A DNA stretch of 64,000 bases from Tubiluchus corallicola (GCA_030141605.1 JAQGDQ010000006.1:1575067-1639066); one strand, 5' to 3'; positions 38,890-54,380 are shown, counted from the first letter of the stretch. Numbers and translations: made by a program. Notes: a model not told the origin generated them from the sequence alone.

Positions 38890-40550
38890 TATACAATCAT
38901 ACATAATAAACCCTGTCCTAGTAAAAGTTTTCAACAGAAACAACACTGCACGCGAGTTCTTCAAATGGAAAAAGAACTTTCTCTTGGAAATTCAACAATC
39001 TAAACCACACACGCAGCGCCGCCAAGCGTATCAGACGTGCAAGATTACACCATTTTCCTCTTCAGTGTAAAATCAATAAAAACTTTTCATCAAAATACTA
39101 ATCATTAGTAGCTTCTCAAGAATCTGTAATTGAGTTCAATCACTGACTAGTGAAACACGGGATGAATCTAAAGCGGGCATTCTTGCTTTTTGGTCATTAT
39201 CATGAAATCTATCAAACTGTAACGCTTAGCATTTTACATGCTTTATCTATTAGCTCTGACATTCGAAGCATTGCTGACAATCGTGTAACCTTACCATAAG
39301 AGTCTCAATGGAATTTGAACATGACAAGCAAATGTAAGTTCGCCTGTGTCAAAGACAAAAATCTCAACAGCTACTGCGCAGACGGAAAGATAACTATTGC
39401 GCATTTACTTTTAGATTTTACAATGCCAATGTGTACATGTACATACAGAACAATATGTAATATACAAAGTTTATAAATCATCAGCACATGAAGACACAAC
39501 AAGTCGAAATTGTAAGAAAACTTGTGCAGAGTGAACTTAACAAATGAGTGGACACAAAAAAGATAATTTAAAAAAAGAAAAAATGGTGATGAAAAAAACA
39601 CAAAAACGAGAAATTGGGACACAGACATATAAGTTGCCGTCAATATTAACTTTTTTTTGTCATAACTGACTAACTGACGCACTACCATCATTATCTTAAT
39701 CATCGTCGTTGCCACTGCGGTCGTTGTGGTCACTGTTATCGTCAAAATAATTATCATCATCATCATCGTCATGATGCCGCCGCCGTCGTTGTTGTTGTTG
39801 TTGTTGTTGTCGTCGTCGTTATCATCACCACCACCATAACCATCATTTTTCTTTTTGCTTCTCTTCTTTTCACAAATTTCGTTTTTTGTTTTAGCGTTTC
39901 TCTTTTTTAATAGCTAAAAACACGTATCAGCAGCATCTGTATTATATTACTCTGATTTGCTTTGAGTGAATTAAAAACATTTGCCTTTGATTAGAGAATC
40001 CCCGTTCAAAAGAGGCATAACAAGATTACTAGAGCAATCATAAAGAACGCAACATGGTAATTAACACGGTATTTTTGATTTGGTTTGTAATCATACCGCT
40101 TTATTGCTGAAAAAATAATTAAAACGATGAACGAGTATGAGTCATAAAGTCTAATTACACTCGACGCTTTGAGTGGGTCGGATACAAGTTCACTTTAGAC
40201 TTGTCTTTTGTGACGGAACGGAAGTGTACGAGAAAATTAAAATTTAACGCGTTGCATAATAATTATATTATAATTAATTGAAGGCGTGGTACGTTTGAGT
40301 CGATCTAACCACGTGACTGGGTTTAAAATCAATCTAATGTTTCCAATAATATTCTGTTGTTAACTTCCAGCTATAGTGACTTTAATTTTCAATGTTTTAT
40401 GTTGCAAAACATTTTTTGTAAACATTTATTTGAAATAATTGCCTTTAGCAAATAAATGCTGATCAAATTGCTTCAGGCTGCAAAATTTACAGGAGTGCAG
40501 TTTGACAGGAAAAACAAATCTATCACAAAATATACATAACTATTCCAATT
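38890..40550. other. Non-coding interval
   Basis: Short ATCATC/GTTGTT/GTC runs at 39690-39840. No gene recognised. Confidence 0.45.
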
Positions 40551-40551
40551 G

Positions 40552-40848
40552 TTAATTATGATAATTAAAACGGTTAGATGAACCAATATATTGCTGCACC
40601 AGATCAAATAGAATGATGTTCTGTTCATAACTTAGTAGTGAACTACCTGAAAGAAAAACTGAAGTTTCTAATTGTGGGTTAAAGTTATTTATATTAAAAG
40701 GTAATGTGTTTGTTTGGTATAGGTTTGTTAGTCGTTCTTTGAGGTCCTCTCTACTAGCAACATGCAAAGGGCAATCGAGCAAAAAATGTTTAATACTTTC
40801 AAAACACTTTAAATCTGAAAACAGGCTACCTGTTGAAATTGTAGACAT
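40552..40848 (-). pseudogene. LINE ORF2 C-terminal fragment with HFLLDCP motif
   Basis: About 98 residues containing CFESIKHFLLDCPLHVASRE. The arrangement Cys, then His-Phe-Leu-Leu-x-Cys-Pro followed by Arg, is characteristic of the C-terminal region of jockey/I-type LINE proteins. No RT domain is attached, so this is a 5'-truncated copy. Confidence 0.7.
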
Positions 40849-40849
40849 A

Positions 40850-42300
<1,451 letters not shown>

Positions 42301-42314
42301 AAAGAAGCGCCTTT

Positions 42315-43165
42315 TTTATTGTTGTTGTTGCTGCTGCTGCTACTACTGTTGCTGTTGTTGCTGTTGTTGTTGTTGCTGTTACTGCTGTTGCTGCTGTTGT
42401 TGTTGTTGCTGTTGTTGTTGTTGTTGTTGCTGTTGCTGTTGCTGCTGCTCTTGTTGTTTTTGTTGTTGCTGCTGTTGTTGTTGTTGTTGCTGTTGCTGCT
42501 GCTGTAGTTGCTGCTACTGCCGTTGCCGCTATTGCTGTTGCTATTCCTGTAGCTGTTGTTGTTGTTTTTGTTGTTGCTGTTGTTGTTGTCGTTGTCGTTG
42601 TCATTGTCATTTTCGTCATTGCCGTTGTTGTTGTTGTCACTGCTGCTGTTGCCATTGCCGCTATTGCTGTAGCTGTTGTTGTTGTTTTTGTTGTTGCTGT
42701 TGTTGTTGTCGTTGTTGTTGTTGTTTTTGTTGTTGCTGTTGTTGTTGTCGTTGTTGTTGTGATTGTCATTGTCGCCATTGCCGTTGTTGTTGTTGTCACT
42801 GCTGCTGCTGCCGTTGCCGCTATTGCTGTTGCTATTCCTGTAGCTGTTGTTGTTGTCGTTGTTGTTGTTATCACTGTCGCTGTCACTGTTGTTGTTGTTG
42901 TTGCTGCTGCTGTTGTTGTTGTCGTTGTTGTTGTGGTTGTTGCTGCTGGTGTTGTCATTGCCGCTATTGCTGTTGCTGTTCCTGTAGCTGTTGTTGTTGT
43001 CGTTGTCGTTGTCGCTGTCGCTGTTGCTGTTATTGTTGTTGTTGTTGTTGTTGTCATCGTAGTTGTTGCTGCTGCACATGCAGTTACCGCTATTGCTGTT
43101 CCTGTTCCTGTAGCTGTTGTTGTTTTTGTTGTTGTCGCTGTCACTGTCGGTGTCGCTGTACACGT
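42315..43165. repeat. 850-base (TTG)n/(CTG)n composite repeat
   Basis: Long TTG/CTG/TCG array with a recurring block of roughly 80-200 bases (CCGCTATTGCTGTWGCTGTT, then CTGTAGCTGTTGTTGTTG) at about 42530, 42660, 42820, 42960 and 43085, showing higher-order duplication. All long frames here (poly Cys, Thr, Asn, Leu, Val) are artefacts. Confidence 0.95.
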
Positions 43166-43436
43166 TTAGTAGTTTTATTACCAGGTGTGGCAATAATGTG
43201 TATTTCTAGGACTGACTCTAATAAGAAAGCTGCCGGCGATAAGTTCACGCCATGCTTAAAAGTAATTATTGAGAATTAGCGACGTTATTTAATTCTTAAC
43301 TCTCAGTGGATGTTAAAGGTACTGAAATGTTATCCTACAGAGCAAAAAGTAGATCTCGATGCGGTAATTTTCAAATCTCAGTCAGTAGAAGAAGCTCTTA
43401 ACTTGAAAGAATTAACATTCTGTATATCGCGTATAA

Positions 43437-43480
43437 TGTCGATAACGATAACGATAACGATTACCACAACCATAACCATA

Positions 43481-43515
<35 letters not shown>

Positions 43516-43668
43516 AACGATAACGATAACGATAACAATAACAATAACAATAACAATAACAATCAAAATAGCAATAGCAATAGCAATAACGATAACGATA
43601 ACAATAACGATAACGATACCAATACCGATAACGATAACGATAACAATAACGATAACTAACGATAATGA
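43437..43668. repeat. (AACGAT)n/(AACAAT)n hexamer repeat
   Basis: About 230 bases of AACGAT with GACGAT, AACAAT and AGCAAT variants. Confidence 0.96.
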
Positions 43669-44041
43669 CAATAAAAAATAATAATATGCCAAACAAATAC
43701 GTACGAGAGAAAGAATCTCTATCTGCATCCAATGAGCATTTCGCATTTACCCATATTTCTTTTGGCAGCACTTAACAACGCGCCATTAGGCTCTAAAATC
43801 GAATACAGTCTTTGTATGAATAAGGATTTCTTTTTTCACTTGATTGAAAAAAACATCGTAAATTTAGTTGTCTTAATAATTGCCACTGTAACAGTAACAT
43901 AGTGAAAAGGCCATATATGACAGGGGTGGTGCCAAGAGCCAGAGTTGAAGACACCGGGGAAACCAAGCGAAGTGCAAGAAATATGATTTTGAGAATCTCT
44001 GTCTTAGTATAGTGATGCAGTGAATCGGCAGGCTATTTATG

Positions 44042-44660
44042 TTAAAGGACAAGAAAAGGGGTACCTCCCGTTGAAAGGATTTTTTGTTTGTTTCATTTCA
44101 AATACTCCCCCCCCCCCCCCCCCGACACTGTACCGATCGCGTCCTCATTACCTGATGTCATATATGCACAACGTAAATCAGGGGAAGAAAAGTACATGTT
44201 AGACTATGTCCCAAAAAACTTTCTATGCAAAGCTATGTTACTTAGCATTTCGCTTACCTGCTTAAATGACTTACGTAACTAGAATAGAAAATATTTAATT
44301 ATTTAAAATGTTTTCACCAATAGGTAAAATGTCGCTGTCTCACCCTCCAGGGTGCACCACTCACTAACCAAAAAACATATTTTTAATCTTATTGACAAGA
44401 TACAGTAAATTAAAATTTTACTTACTTAGTGACGTGTGCGCTACGAATGCTCAGATTATATTTCCAAATTTTACTCAGTGTTATCTAAACTTGCCTCAAA
44501 TGACTTATCGTCAAAATGGCTGCTGCTAACTGTCATCGTGGGAGTTTCAATTTACATGTTTTATACAGCGTTAAGGCCGACGCAAACTCTGCATGCAAAA
44601 AGACAGTGCGTAAGTGGTATAAATTTTGAAAACGAATTTTTTAAGCTTTATGTAAGTGGA
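44042..44660 (+). mobile_element. Family A MITE-like copy 5, with poly-C tract
   Basis: Starts TTAAAGGACAAGAAAAGGGG and shares TAATCTTATTGACAAGA, ACTCACCCTACAGGGTGC-type and CATCGTGGGAGTTT blocks with copy 1. A run of about 17 C at 44107-44123 occupies the position where copy 1 has a short CCC. The right end is diverged. Confidence 0.75.
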
Positions 44661-44699
44661 CGGTATTGTGGAGGGCACAAGGGTATCCCTTTTTTAGTT

Positions 44700-45800
44700 T
44701 GAGGAAGCTCAAATTTGGCCACCTACTTTGTCACACATGCAAGTTAATATAGAAACTTGTGACAATTTTCAAAAAAAATATCAATCTGTACTAAATAGTT
44801 ATGCACTAATATATATTAAGGTTCATTAATGCTGTAATTGTAGCTTATATACAGCTAGATTGAAATTCTAAAATTATATACGGTGTGTGATGAGTATCCC
44901 AGTACAATGAGTGGATGGTTGATGAAATGGCTCTTTATGGAGGTTTATATTGTTCTCTTCTCTAACAGCTGGTAACATTTAGCAATGATACAAATGAGAA
45001 CATTTGTAAGAACGATACGCTCGTATATAAAATTATTATTTTAAAGAAAATTTTCCGTTTTAGATCAGCTGGCTGCATATCGTTCTAAGCAAGTGACTTG
45101 TGCTTTAAAATTATTGCTGACTTCGGGAAAAGTCACCAACAAAACACTACAAAATGTCACAGATTATCTGTGCAATGCACTAAGTCACAACATTTTAGCT
45201 CTGCTTTTGCGCATATGACAACACAGATATCTGCTCACACATACACGCGCTGTCAAGGTGTGTTTGTTTATCGAGCAATTGTTATAGCAAATAATTTAGA
45301 CACTACATTATTTAGCGTCCATTAACGTTTGGGCTGCAGTACATAACAGGCCTACGCGTGAATAAGAAAAAACATTTTCCATAATGTAGTGTTAGCTTTC
45401 TTGTACTAAAGTTCTGCATAATATGGTTCAGCAAAAATAATCAGGTAGCTTAAAATATTAAGAAAAAATTGTAGTCCATCCAATAGATGCGTTACATAAT
45501 GTTATTTCACGATTTTATAAATATCAATTTTATGGTCAATTTTAGTTGGTTACAATACGTAATAAACTATCCATCTTTGTAATAAAGGATTAATTCGACG
45601 TTATCGCTTTGTTCTACATACAAAAGTGACAAATAAATTACTTCAGTTTCTCAAGAATCTATAATTACAATTAAAGACTCGCTAATATCCAGTGAGACGA
45701 ATAACGAAATTTAAACACAGAAAAAAAAACCAAGATTATTCACAGTTGATTACAAATGTACAAACGTATTAAACATATGATAGAGCGTTCACTGCTTCGT
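44700..45800. other. Non-coding interval
   Basis: No gene or strong repeat recognised. Confidence 0.5.
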
Positions 45801-45804
45801 TCTT

Positions 45805-46235
45805 TTAAAGGCAAAAAGGATGATTTTTCATATCCTCCCCAATTTTGAAGTTCGGGAAAAAGATACATTTTAACGCTTATAATCACGCCAAGGCGTTTCT
45901 GATAATGAAATAATAAGCTAAAAACGTAATTAACGGCTGGTGAGCCCAAATAATAATGACATCCACAAGCGTACTGCACGTATTCGTAAAAAAAAATTGA
46001 AGTACACTGCTACTGTACAATAATCAATGTGATTTAAGTTTAAAATTCAAATTTCAAGTTTACATCTGTTCTCATGCATGAGCTTTCGCATGTGTGCACT
46101 ATGTCACAACTGAACAACTCTGGACTGAAAGGGACAGCACCTGTTTTTTTTCTGCAACACGTTTTCGAGATGCAGGCGCTGGTGCCCGTCTAACTAGAGA
46201 CAGGTAAAATTTAGGTAGTAAAGAACTAGTCACAG
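45805..46235 (+). mobile_element. Family B MITE-like copy 2
   Basis: Begins TTAAAGGCAAAAAGGATG and carries GCGTTTCTGATAATGAAAT, ATGAGCTTTCGCATGTG and ATGCAGGCGCTGGTGCC. The 3' third is missing. Confidence 0.75.
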
Positions 46236-47040
46236 GCTGCTCAGTGGTGATAGTGGTGATACAATATCAAAATTGAGTTAATTAATTCCACTACGAAGTA
46301 TACTCACTTTGCATCTAGCGATAAAGCTTAATCAAGACGCAAAAAGCTTCTCAAAATGTGGAAAAAAGCGTCAATTATTTGACAGTTCATCTCATTTCGA
46401 GCAACTTGACTTTACGACAAACATTTTTCGATTTTCGACTTTCGAGAACAAATAACAAATCACTTCTAGCCGCACTTCACAGCGATAAACCCTAAAAACC
46501 GGTGTTAAAACGCCGAGATGTCGGCGGTCTATACTTTACACGTCGGCGCGATGAAACCTGTCAATTTTTGCGTCGTTACGTCCTTTGCGCTCAGAGAGCA
46601 AAACGAAACTCACGTGGTAGCAGTTAAGTTCGAGATTGGCTTCATATAACCTTACCATTAGAGCAGTTCCTCGTGTGTTGCGTGTTAATTACTGCGAAGT
46701 ATGCAGGGGTGGCAAACAGTGCGCGCAATCTCTGCAGTAACAGTAACTGTGTAACTCGGGGCAATCAAAGGTCAAGCTAATCTCAAAATTATGTTTTTTT
46801 AGATTCTACACGCATTCTTTGTCGGCTTGCTTCATTAATAACCTTGATTTTAGCGCTCACTTTAATACTCCTTGTTTAACATCGCTGTAAATAAGGTTAC
46901 ACGCACAAATTAGAAAAGCTAATTACAGAATGCGTAACATGTAATATTGTAGAATTCACTCTAGTATCTATGTAAAATTTTTTAATAGTTGTACAGAAAT
47001 TTTTGCCTGCAAAAAAGGCTAATAAAGACTTATCATCATC
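46236..47040. other. Non-coding interval ending in a retroelement tail
   Basis: At 46990-47046 the plus strand shows GCCTGCAAAAAAGGC (hairpin), then TAATAAAGACTTATCATCATCATC: a LINE/SINE 3' end with a short ATC tail. Confidence 0.5.
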
Positions 47041-47337
47041 ATCATTTTGTCGGACTGCCATTAATATGCCAGCCAAATTGCCAATGTATAGTAGGGCTAG
47101 GTTAGTTCTGCTAGTAGTGTAAACTCTTAAAGAGGTTTAGAAACGTTTTAGTCGGCCAAAAACAAAAATCCTTTTTTCAGGCTGGTGACAGTCTATTATC
47201 GAGATATGCTGGCAATATAAATTCTTACATAAAAGGGTTTGAACTGGCAATAGCCAAATGTCCTTTTTAAGCAGTTGAGTTAATTACTATGATTAGCAGC
47301 ATAAAGCTGCCACAAAGAACGTCAGGACGTTGAGACA

Positions 47338-47356
47338 TTCAGACAGACAGACATTC

Positions 47357-47401
<45 letters not shown>

Positions 47402-47432
47402 AACAGACAGACAGACAGACAAACAGACAGAA
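47338..47432. repeat. (CAGA)n microsatellite
   Basis: About 90 bases of CAGA with CAAA and CATT interruptions. Confidence 0.95.
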
Positions 47433-47839
47433 TATAAACACAGAATGAGTTGACATAAATATAATGCACGGATAGGAGGACGCAAAACATATTTTACATA
47501 AATATTAGATCTGTCAAAAAAGCTCAGTTTAATGCAAGAGTTGTTAGGTCAGCCGCCCTGATGCGCGCGATGAAAAAAAATCGCATATGCATGAGAAGAA
47601 AAAGGGAGCAAAGAAGTCATTGGTCGTTTGCCACATACGTTAGACATTACATGCAGTTTTGTTGAGTTTGGCTTTTCAGCTGGCGGTGAATTACTATTGT
47701 CCATTGTGCACACTTAGCGTGACCTTCCTAGCAAATTGAAAGTTGATATTGCAATACAAAAGCCGTAACGTAATCTTGTACTACAGGTTATCTTCTTTGC
47801 ACAGACTGAATAGGAAGCTACAACGTACAAGTTGCAGGC

Positions 47840-48424
47840 TTAAAGGGAAACAGGATGATTTTTCATATACTACCCCATTTTCAAGTACGGCAAGTAGTAT
47901 ACTTTTTAACAGGTGCAAAAGCATTTCTGATAAATAATATATTAAAATCTTAATTAACGGCGGGCGAGCCTAACAAGTGATGACATCAACATCTAACATA
48001 ATTTTTAACATCAAAAACATTCGCTGAGCGCATGCTTCCGAAAGCGAAAATTGAAGTACAGTGCTACTGTAAGAGATTCAGTGTGTTGTAGTAAAACTCG
48101 GCAAGTTTTAAGATAAAAATTCAAATTTCAAATTTACCGCTGTACACACGCAAGAGCTGTCGAACGTGTAGATTTCGTCACAAATTAGCACATCCGAACT
48201 GAGAGGCACAGCACCTGTTTTTTCTGCAACTCTTTCCGAAATGCAGGCGCTAGTGCCCGTCCAACTAGCGAATGGCGAAATGTATGTAACAGCGAAAAGC
48301 TGGTGGCGCCAACGCGAAATTGTGTTTGTGTGGTAATAATTCTTTCGCGTAAGTCATTTTTGAAAAAAAATAGTATGTTATTGTTTTGACTTACAGTTTA
48401 ACATTGGGTCCGGTTTTGCTTTAA
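47840..48424 (+). mobile_element. Family B MITE-like copy 3 (full length)
   Basis: A 585-base unit with TTAA at both borders: start TTAAAGGGAAACAGGATG, end GGGTCCGGTTTTGCTTTAA. It has all the family landmarks, including GAGCTGTCGAACGTG and ATGCAGGCGCTAGTGCC. Confidence 0.82.
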
Positions 48425-49280
48425 AAGGAGCTTAACAATGTAAAGCCCTTAGAGCGGTGGTCAAAACCTGATGGTCCAGCGTTGACCTAGCTCACAGTGC
48501 TGATCAAGGTTTTTTAACTTGTGTTAAGCCAATTAACATTTTGTTAGTAGATTCTCGCCCCTTGATGTTTTAATCTGGCCTTGACTTAGTCTGATATTTG
48601 GACTTGAACTGGGTTAGGTATAGGTGGGTGCCAGTAATATTTCAATTAACTTTAGTTTCAGCTATGTCGTTGCTGACAAGTCTTCTTGAATAATAACGTT
48701 GATCCCCTGATAAAAGAGAGGTCTGCTACATTTCACGTACACGAAGCCTCTGCAGAGTTGGCCACTTTCCAAATGGCGCTCCAGCACTCAGCGACAGGTC
48801 CTACTATATGTACATGTTTGTGGCGAGACCGGTGCATAGCTCGTTATCAAAGATTAAATATTAGTTAGATTATTGAGTGAGATTATTAGTGACCACACAG
48901 CTAATAATCACACCCTCTACACCAGCTTTACTTATCTAGCTGCTTTTAAACACGTTAAGTGATGTTTTTCAAAGTTTATCCTCACAAAATCGTCTGACAT
49001 GATGATGTAAAATGTTATGACATGCTGTAAGTTAAGTTATACTTTTAAGGCCACGTATCCACTAAAAGTACAAACAGACACGCACAGAAACAAATTTTTT
49101 CCTTCTGACATTTTCTGCTGCAAAAACTGCATCAGCTAAGCACGCGCGCAACGCAAGAAAGCTTGAAAATAAATCTGATATGTGGCTGAAATACTGTTAG
49201 AACAAAATATAATTTTTTTACTCTAAAAAACTTTTAATGTTGTGGTAAGAAAGGGTTCAAACAATCTTTGAAAAAAGAGC
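48425..49280. other. Non-coding interval
   Basis: No gene recognised. Confidence 0.5.
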
Positions 49281-49283
49281 AAA

Positions 49284-49620
49284 ATAAGTAAACATTATAA
49301 GTTGTACAAGACGAAAACAAAACTAATATATTCGTTAGTCAAAGTAAACATTATAAGTTGTACAAGACGAAGAGAAAACTAATATATTCATTAGTCAAAG
49401 TAAACATTATAAGTTGTACAAGACAAAGAGAAAACTAATATATTCATTAGTCAAAGTAAACATTATAAGTTGTACAAGGCAAAGAGAAAACTAATATATT
49501 CATTAGTCAAAGTAAACATTATAAGTTGTACAAGGCAAAGAGAAAACTAATATATTCATTAGTCAAAGTAAACATTATAAGTTGTACAAGACAAAGAGAA
49601 AACTAATATATTCATTAGTC
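49284..49620. repeat. 56-base minisatellite, six copies
   Basis: Six near-identical 56-base units (core GTAAACATTATAAGTTGTACA, then AAAACTAATATATTCATTAG). The first unit is most diverged; later units differ mainly at GACGAA/GACAAA/GGCAAA. Confidence 0.95.
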
Positions 49621-49789
49621 AACGCCTAGTTTAGAGAAACCATTTGTTACTGCATTAAAGTATTTTAAATTTATACAATAAACTTGTTATGGAGCCTTAC
49701 AGCTGTTAGGTATTTGGACTAGTTGCTTATTATTTGAAATTTTCGTTTTTCATGTACATGTTAAGTGTGTAGAATATTAAAAAGAATAA

Positions 49790-50258
49790 TCTACGTAATA
49801 CTTTACACACAAAGCTATGTTGTTTATCGTAACCTGCTTGAGAGACTTACGTAAGTAGAAACGAAAATTCTTACTGTAATTTAAAATGCTCGCGCCAACT
49901 GGTTAAATGTCACTGACTCACCTTCCCAATGTGCACCACTGACTCACAAAAAACGTATTTTTAGTCTTAGTGTGAAGATACAACAATTTATCTTTTTGCT
50001 TAATGGTGAAGTGTGCTCTACGAATGCTCTGACTATTTTTCAAATTCTACGCAATGTTATATAAACTTGTTTCAAACGACTTACTGTCAAAATGGCTGCT
50101 CTTAACGGTCTCATTGCGGAAGGTTAAATTTACAAGTTTTGCACAGCATTGCTTCTAATACAAGCTGTATGAGTTATAAGGCAATACGTAGGTGATACAA
50201 AATTTCAAAACGAATTTTTTTCACCTTTATAAATGTAATGGTTTTTCTTGTGTTTTAA
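49790..50258 (+). mobile_element. Family A MITE-like copy 6
   Basis: Shares TTTAAAATGCTCGCGCCAAC, GTGCACCACTGACTCAC, AAAATGGCTGC and the right terminus TTCTTGTGTTTTAA with copy 1. The left terminus is lost or diverged. Confidence 0.72.
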
Positions 50259-50411
50259 ATGCACGTTATGCATAAAAGTAAATGAATGGATTTAGGCCGT
50301 AACTTTACGTACCGAGCTACATGTATAGGTTTTTCCTGTAGAAGGCATGCTGGTGTGACACTTTTCTTCTGGTTAAAGCCGGACATAAATATTCAATTAC
50401 CTATTTATTTT

Positions 50412-50882
50412 AATGTCATCTCATCTCATCTCACCTCATCTCATCTCATCGCATCTTCTCTCCTCTCCTCTCATTGCATTTCGTCTCACCTCACCTCACC
50501 TCAACTCAACTCACCTCATCTCATCTCAATTTACCTCACTTCATCTCATTTCATCTCATCTGATCTCAACTGATCTCATTTCACCTCACCTCATTTCATC
50601 TCATCTCATTCCATCTCAACTGATCTCATTTCACCTCACCTCATTTCATCTCATCTCATTCCATCTCAACTGATCTCATTTCACCTCACCTCACCTCATC
50701 TCATTTTATCTCATCTCACCTCATCTCAACTCATTTCACTTCACCTCACTTCACCTCACTTCATCTCATCTCATCTCATCTCATTTCACCTCACCTCACC
50801 TCACCTCATCTCATCTCATCTCATCTCATCTCATTTCGTCCCACCTCACCTCACCTCATCTCATCTTGTCTTACCTCAATAG
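50412..50882. repeat. (TCATC)n/(TCACC)n pentamer satellite
   Basis: About 470 bases of CTCAT/CTCAC/TTCAT pentamers with internal repeats of a block of roughly 60 bases (CATTCCATCTCAACTGATCT at about 50608 and 50657). Confidence 0.96.
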
Positions 50883-50884
50883 AT

Positions 50885-51645
50885 TTTTTGTACAACGTGT
50901 CATAATACATACACACATTAAGCAATATAAATTTATATATATAAGCAGAATTAATCAACAAAGAAATATTTTAAAACTTGCTGTTTTGAATTAAATTGGC
51001 TCAGAGTCATTATTGCACTGCGTGGTCTCTGTAAGGAATTAGAGGGGTTTCTGCGGTTCCGTGGATATGCGCATTCATACATATGCAAATTTTGTGATGA
51101 AAACTGAGAGTCTTTGCGGACTATTGCGAGCGCAGTGGATACGCACCCTAAGTTATGCTGATATTATCCTTGAATTATTGGGCCGCATTAAACAGGAAGG
51201 CTTGTCCACATCACGACATGATTGATCAAGATTATTGACCAAGATTATCATTTTCACAACACTGAAATTACACGGAGCGTGAAACCCTTTGAAATCGAGC
51301 AACAATACAGCTCCTATCACGCACGGTAATAATTAAAGTGGGAGAGAAGAAATTGGATGAAACATCTCAAACTTCCATCAAGAAAAGTTGAGCATTTCGT
51401 CCTTGAGTCTTGTCAGGTGGTTATTAATCTTCCTGAGCTGATCTCAGTCACAAAAGTGCAATGACAAAATATAGCAATCATTCTGCAAGCGACACCCACA
51501 CAGTGGTGGATTTAGGACAGGGCCACTGGGGTTGCTGCTCCGGGGCTTCCACGTAAGAGGGTCCTCCATAATGTGCATATAATCAAGTTCATTTACTACA
51601 CATTGTTGACTTTAATTAACTAAATTTATGATAAAACAATAATAA
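50885..51645. other. Non-coding interval
   Basis: A GGCC-rich fragment near 51495-51550 (GTGGTGGATTTAGGACAGGGCC) resembles the dispersed repeat at 6425. No gene recognised. Confidence 0.45.
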
Positions 51646-51649
51646 CAAT

Positions 51650-51835
51650 CATGACTGACTGACTAGCTGGCTGGCTGGCTGACTGTCTGACTGACAGACT
51701 AACTGACTGACTGACTCATTGACTCACTCACTCACTGATTTGATTTAACTATTTATTTCGAACTGACTGACTGACGGACTGCCTGCCTGCCTGACTTACT
51801 GATTGACTAACTAACTAAATGAATGAATGAATGAC
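51650..51835. repeat. Degenerate (GACT)n microsatellite
   Basis: GACT/GGCT/GCCT tetramers with a unique interruption in the middle. Confidence 0.9.
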
Positions 51836-51839
51836 TTTT

Positions 51840-54380
51840 TGGATATTTACACATTTTACTTACTTTCTTAGACTTAAGTTAATCAGCCATTAGCGATATG
51901 TCATCAAAGGATTCAAAATTGCTAAAAAATACAATAAAGAGGCGTTTGGCGGACTGTGCTATGAGAGCTTACATCACTCACCCAGATGCTCTATAACCGG
52001 TTGCTCTGGGACGCCTACATTTCTTAATTCAATCTGTGCTCACGAGACGCTAACCAACACCTTACAGAGACAATTTGGGATACCTATTTTTGCATAACGC
52101 CGTGACTGACCTAATGTACAAACTATCGATAATTTGCAGCCATTTTAAACATTAAGGTGCGTCTTAAATACGATAAATAATTCAAAGATGCATTCATCTT
52201 AAACCGCCACCTCCAAATAGTGCACATATTAGAATTAGAATTTCGTGAAGATACAATTGCACTTACTTCTGCTTCCATACACTGCGTGGTCATCTAGAAT
52301 CTCATTGACTTAACACGATGGGTAGATGATAAAAGATATATGTTCGTCCACAAATGCACGTTCTTTACATTTAGCACATGGCTTCATCAGCATTCTTAAC
52401 TTCTACTTCAACTAGGTAGCGAAAATGCGATTGGTTGACATTATTAAAGGAATCATGATAGTGAGGTAACTTTTTATTTGCATGTCTATTAAACTTCGTT
52501 CATTAGAAAAACAAATAACCGTTCACAAATACAAATATTATCGATGTATAAACGTTATTTGTACACAGTCCATCTTGGCGCGAGTGAATCATGAGAGTAC
52601 GCTGCACAAAATTACTTGCCTCTGTCGTGGGATAAACTTGTTTCAAAATTGAAGCCAAGTCAAGCTTAACCGGCTTATCACTTGCACTGCCTATTGGTCG
52701 CCACTAGTTAAAGTTGAGTAAACAAACACAAGTTTATAATGTCAGCTAAAACTTTCAGTATGGAGGAAGTTTTTATTCAACAAAAAAACGATTAGCATGT
52801 AACAGAAATTATTTAGGACAAGTGTACAGCTGAAAATGTATGTATTATGCGAACATCGGATAATTCGTACAAGCGCATCGTTCGTATTAACCGAAGTTAT
52901 GCTTGTGCCGCCATAGTCTTTAATTACAGCTTGCATTTCGTGCAGATTTGCTTTTTTGGATACTGCATGTTGTTTCTGATGTGTCATCACGATTGTTTAT
53001 CATATTACAAAAGTTGCTAAACAAGCGCCACCTTGCTGTAACCTTGGGTGTTACGTAAACTTAGCACATAGAAAATTCAGCGCACAAAGGGTTAGAATGA
53101 CAATGGATGTTAAAACGACACCCAATTAGCGTGACACTTGAGACCCAAAACTCAATTACCTGCAGACTAAGTTCAAGTGACAACTCTCAATTAACAGAGG
53201 ATGTTTTTAACTTAGAAACGTTTTTTAAAGCTTTTGTTCTGAAATATCTAACACTCTGAGGAGATTTTGTCAGACAATAATATCAGTAATTCGATGAACA
53301 GATAATAAATTTACACTACTGGATGTTGTCTTAATTTACTTTGGCAAAATTTGGCTGTGCACCACAGAGTCCTGTGACAGTGGAAGCTATTACAGCGGTC
53401 TCCTCCAGAAAGGAGAGGAGCGTCATTTCCAGTGAGGGACTTCTCTTATACGAGCATCATAAAGAACATCATTAAAGAAAGCAAGCTGTGCTTCAATAAA
53501 AACAAACTTTATTAAGAAGACTTGGTCAGAAGTTAGATGCTCAGGTTCGCTTATTTTCGTTTTCTACTCCCGCCCTAGAATCTCTCTTGAATAAGTCCAT
53601 TTATTTACAGCTGTGCTGCAAGACTTACCAGCTGAAAAATCAGAAATCACCAAGACAACATGGTGATTGTGGAAAGTGCTATTTTTGGTGAGATGCGCTC
53701 CATGCATGGAGGTTAGTGAGACATAGGATGTTTGTAAGAATTAAAAGCGTCTGTAGAACATGTGTTTATCAGTAAGAGATTGCCACTTCATTTTCTGTAT
53801 ACATAATAACACCAAAATTATGTGTTTATTTATATTTACGTAATACAAATTACAGTGATAAAATAATTTCTCAGTTACTAAAGTAAATTATGCATGCAAA
53901 CTACAGACGATATTACGATAAATAAAAAGTTAAAACTGGCTGAAATATATGGTGAAATGTGCCAATATCGTACACGTCGGACAATTCGTTTTAGGCTTTT
54001 ACAGAATATAACAAGATAGTATAGACACTCTTTTTCCTTCCTTCCTTTTCCACCCTTTCATTAGTAAAAGAGAAGAAAAACAGAGTTTATTCCACTTTGT
54101 TATTTTTGGTACAACCTTGAAGCTCACTGTTCGATATTAGCCCAATATTTTACCCAATATAATTTTATAAAGCATTAAAACGATTCTGCATTAAATTACG
54201 GTAAGATTAAACAAAGAATAAAAAGAAAATGTGTCTCAAATGTGAGCCCTTTCTTTAGGCCGTCCCTAGCAGAAGTGAATGCTTGACTGAGATTCATTTA
54301 TTTACACTCTATGAATGAATGTCTTTGTGCACGAGTTACAGGAAGCTGTAACTCGTTAAAACGTAAAACGTTAAAAATGA
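51840..54380. other. Non-coding interval
   Basis: About 2.5 kb with no gene, RNA or strong repeat recognised by eye. Confidence 0.45.
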
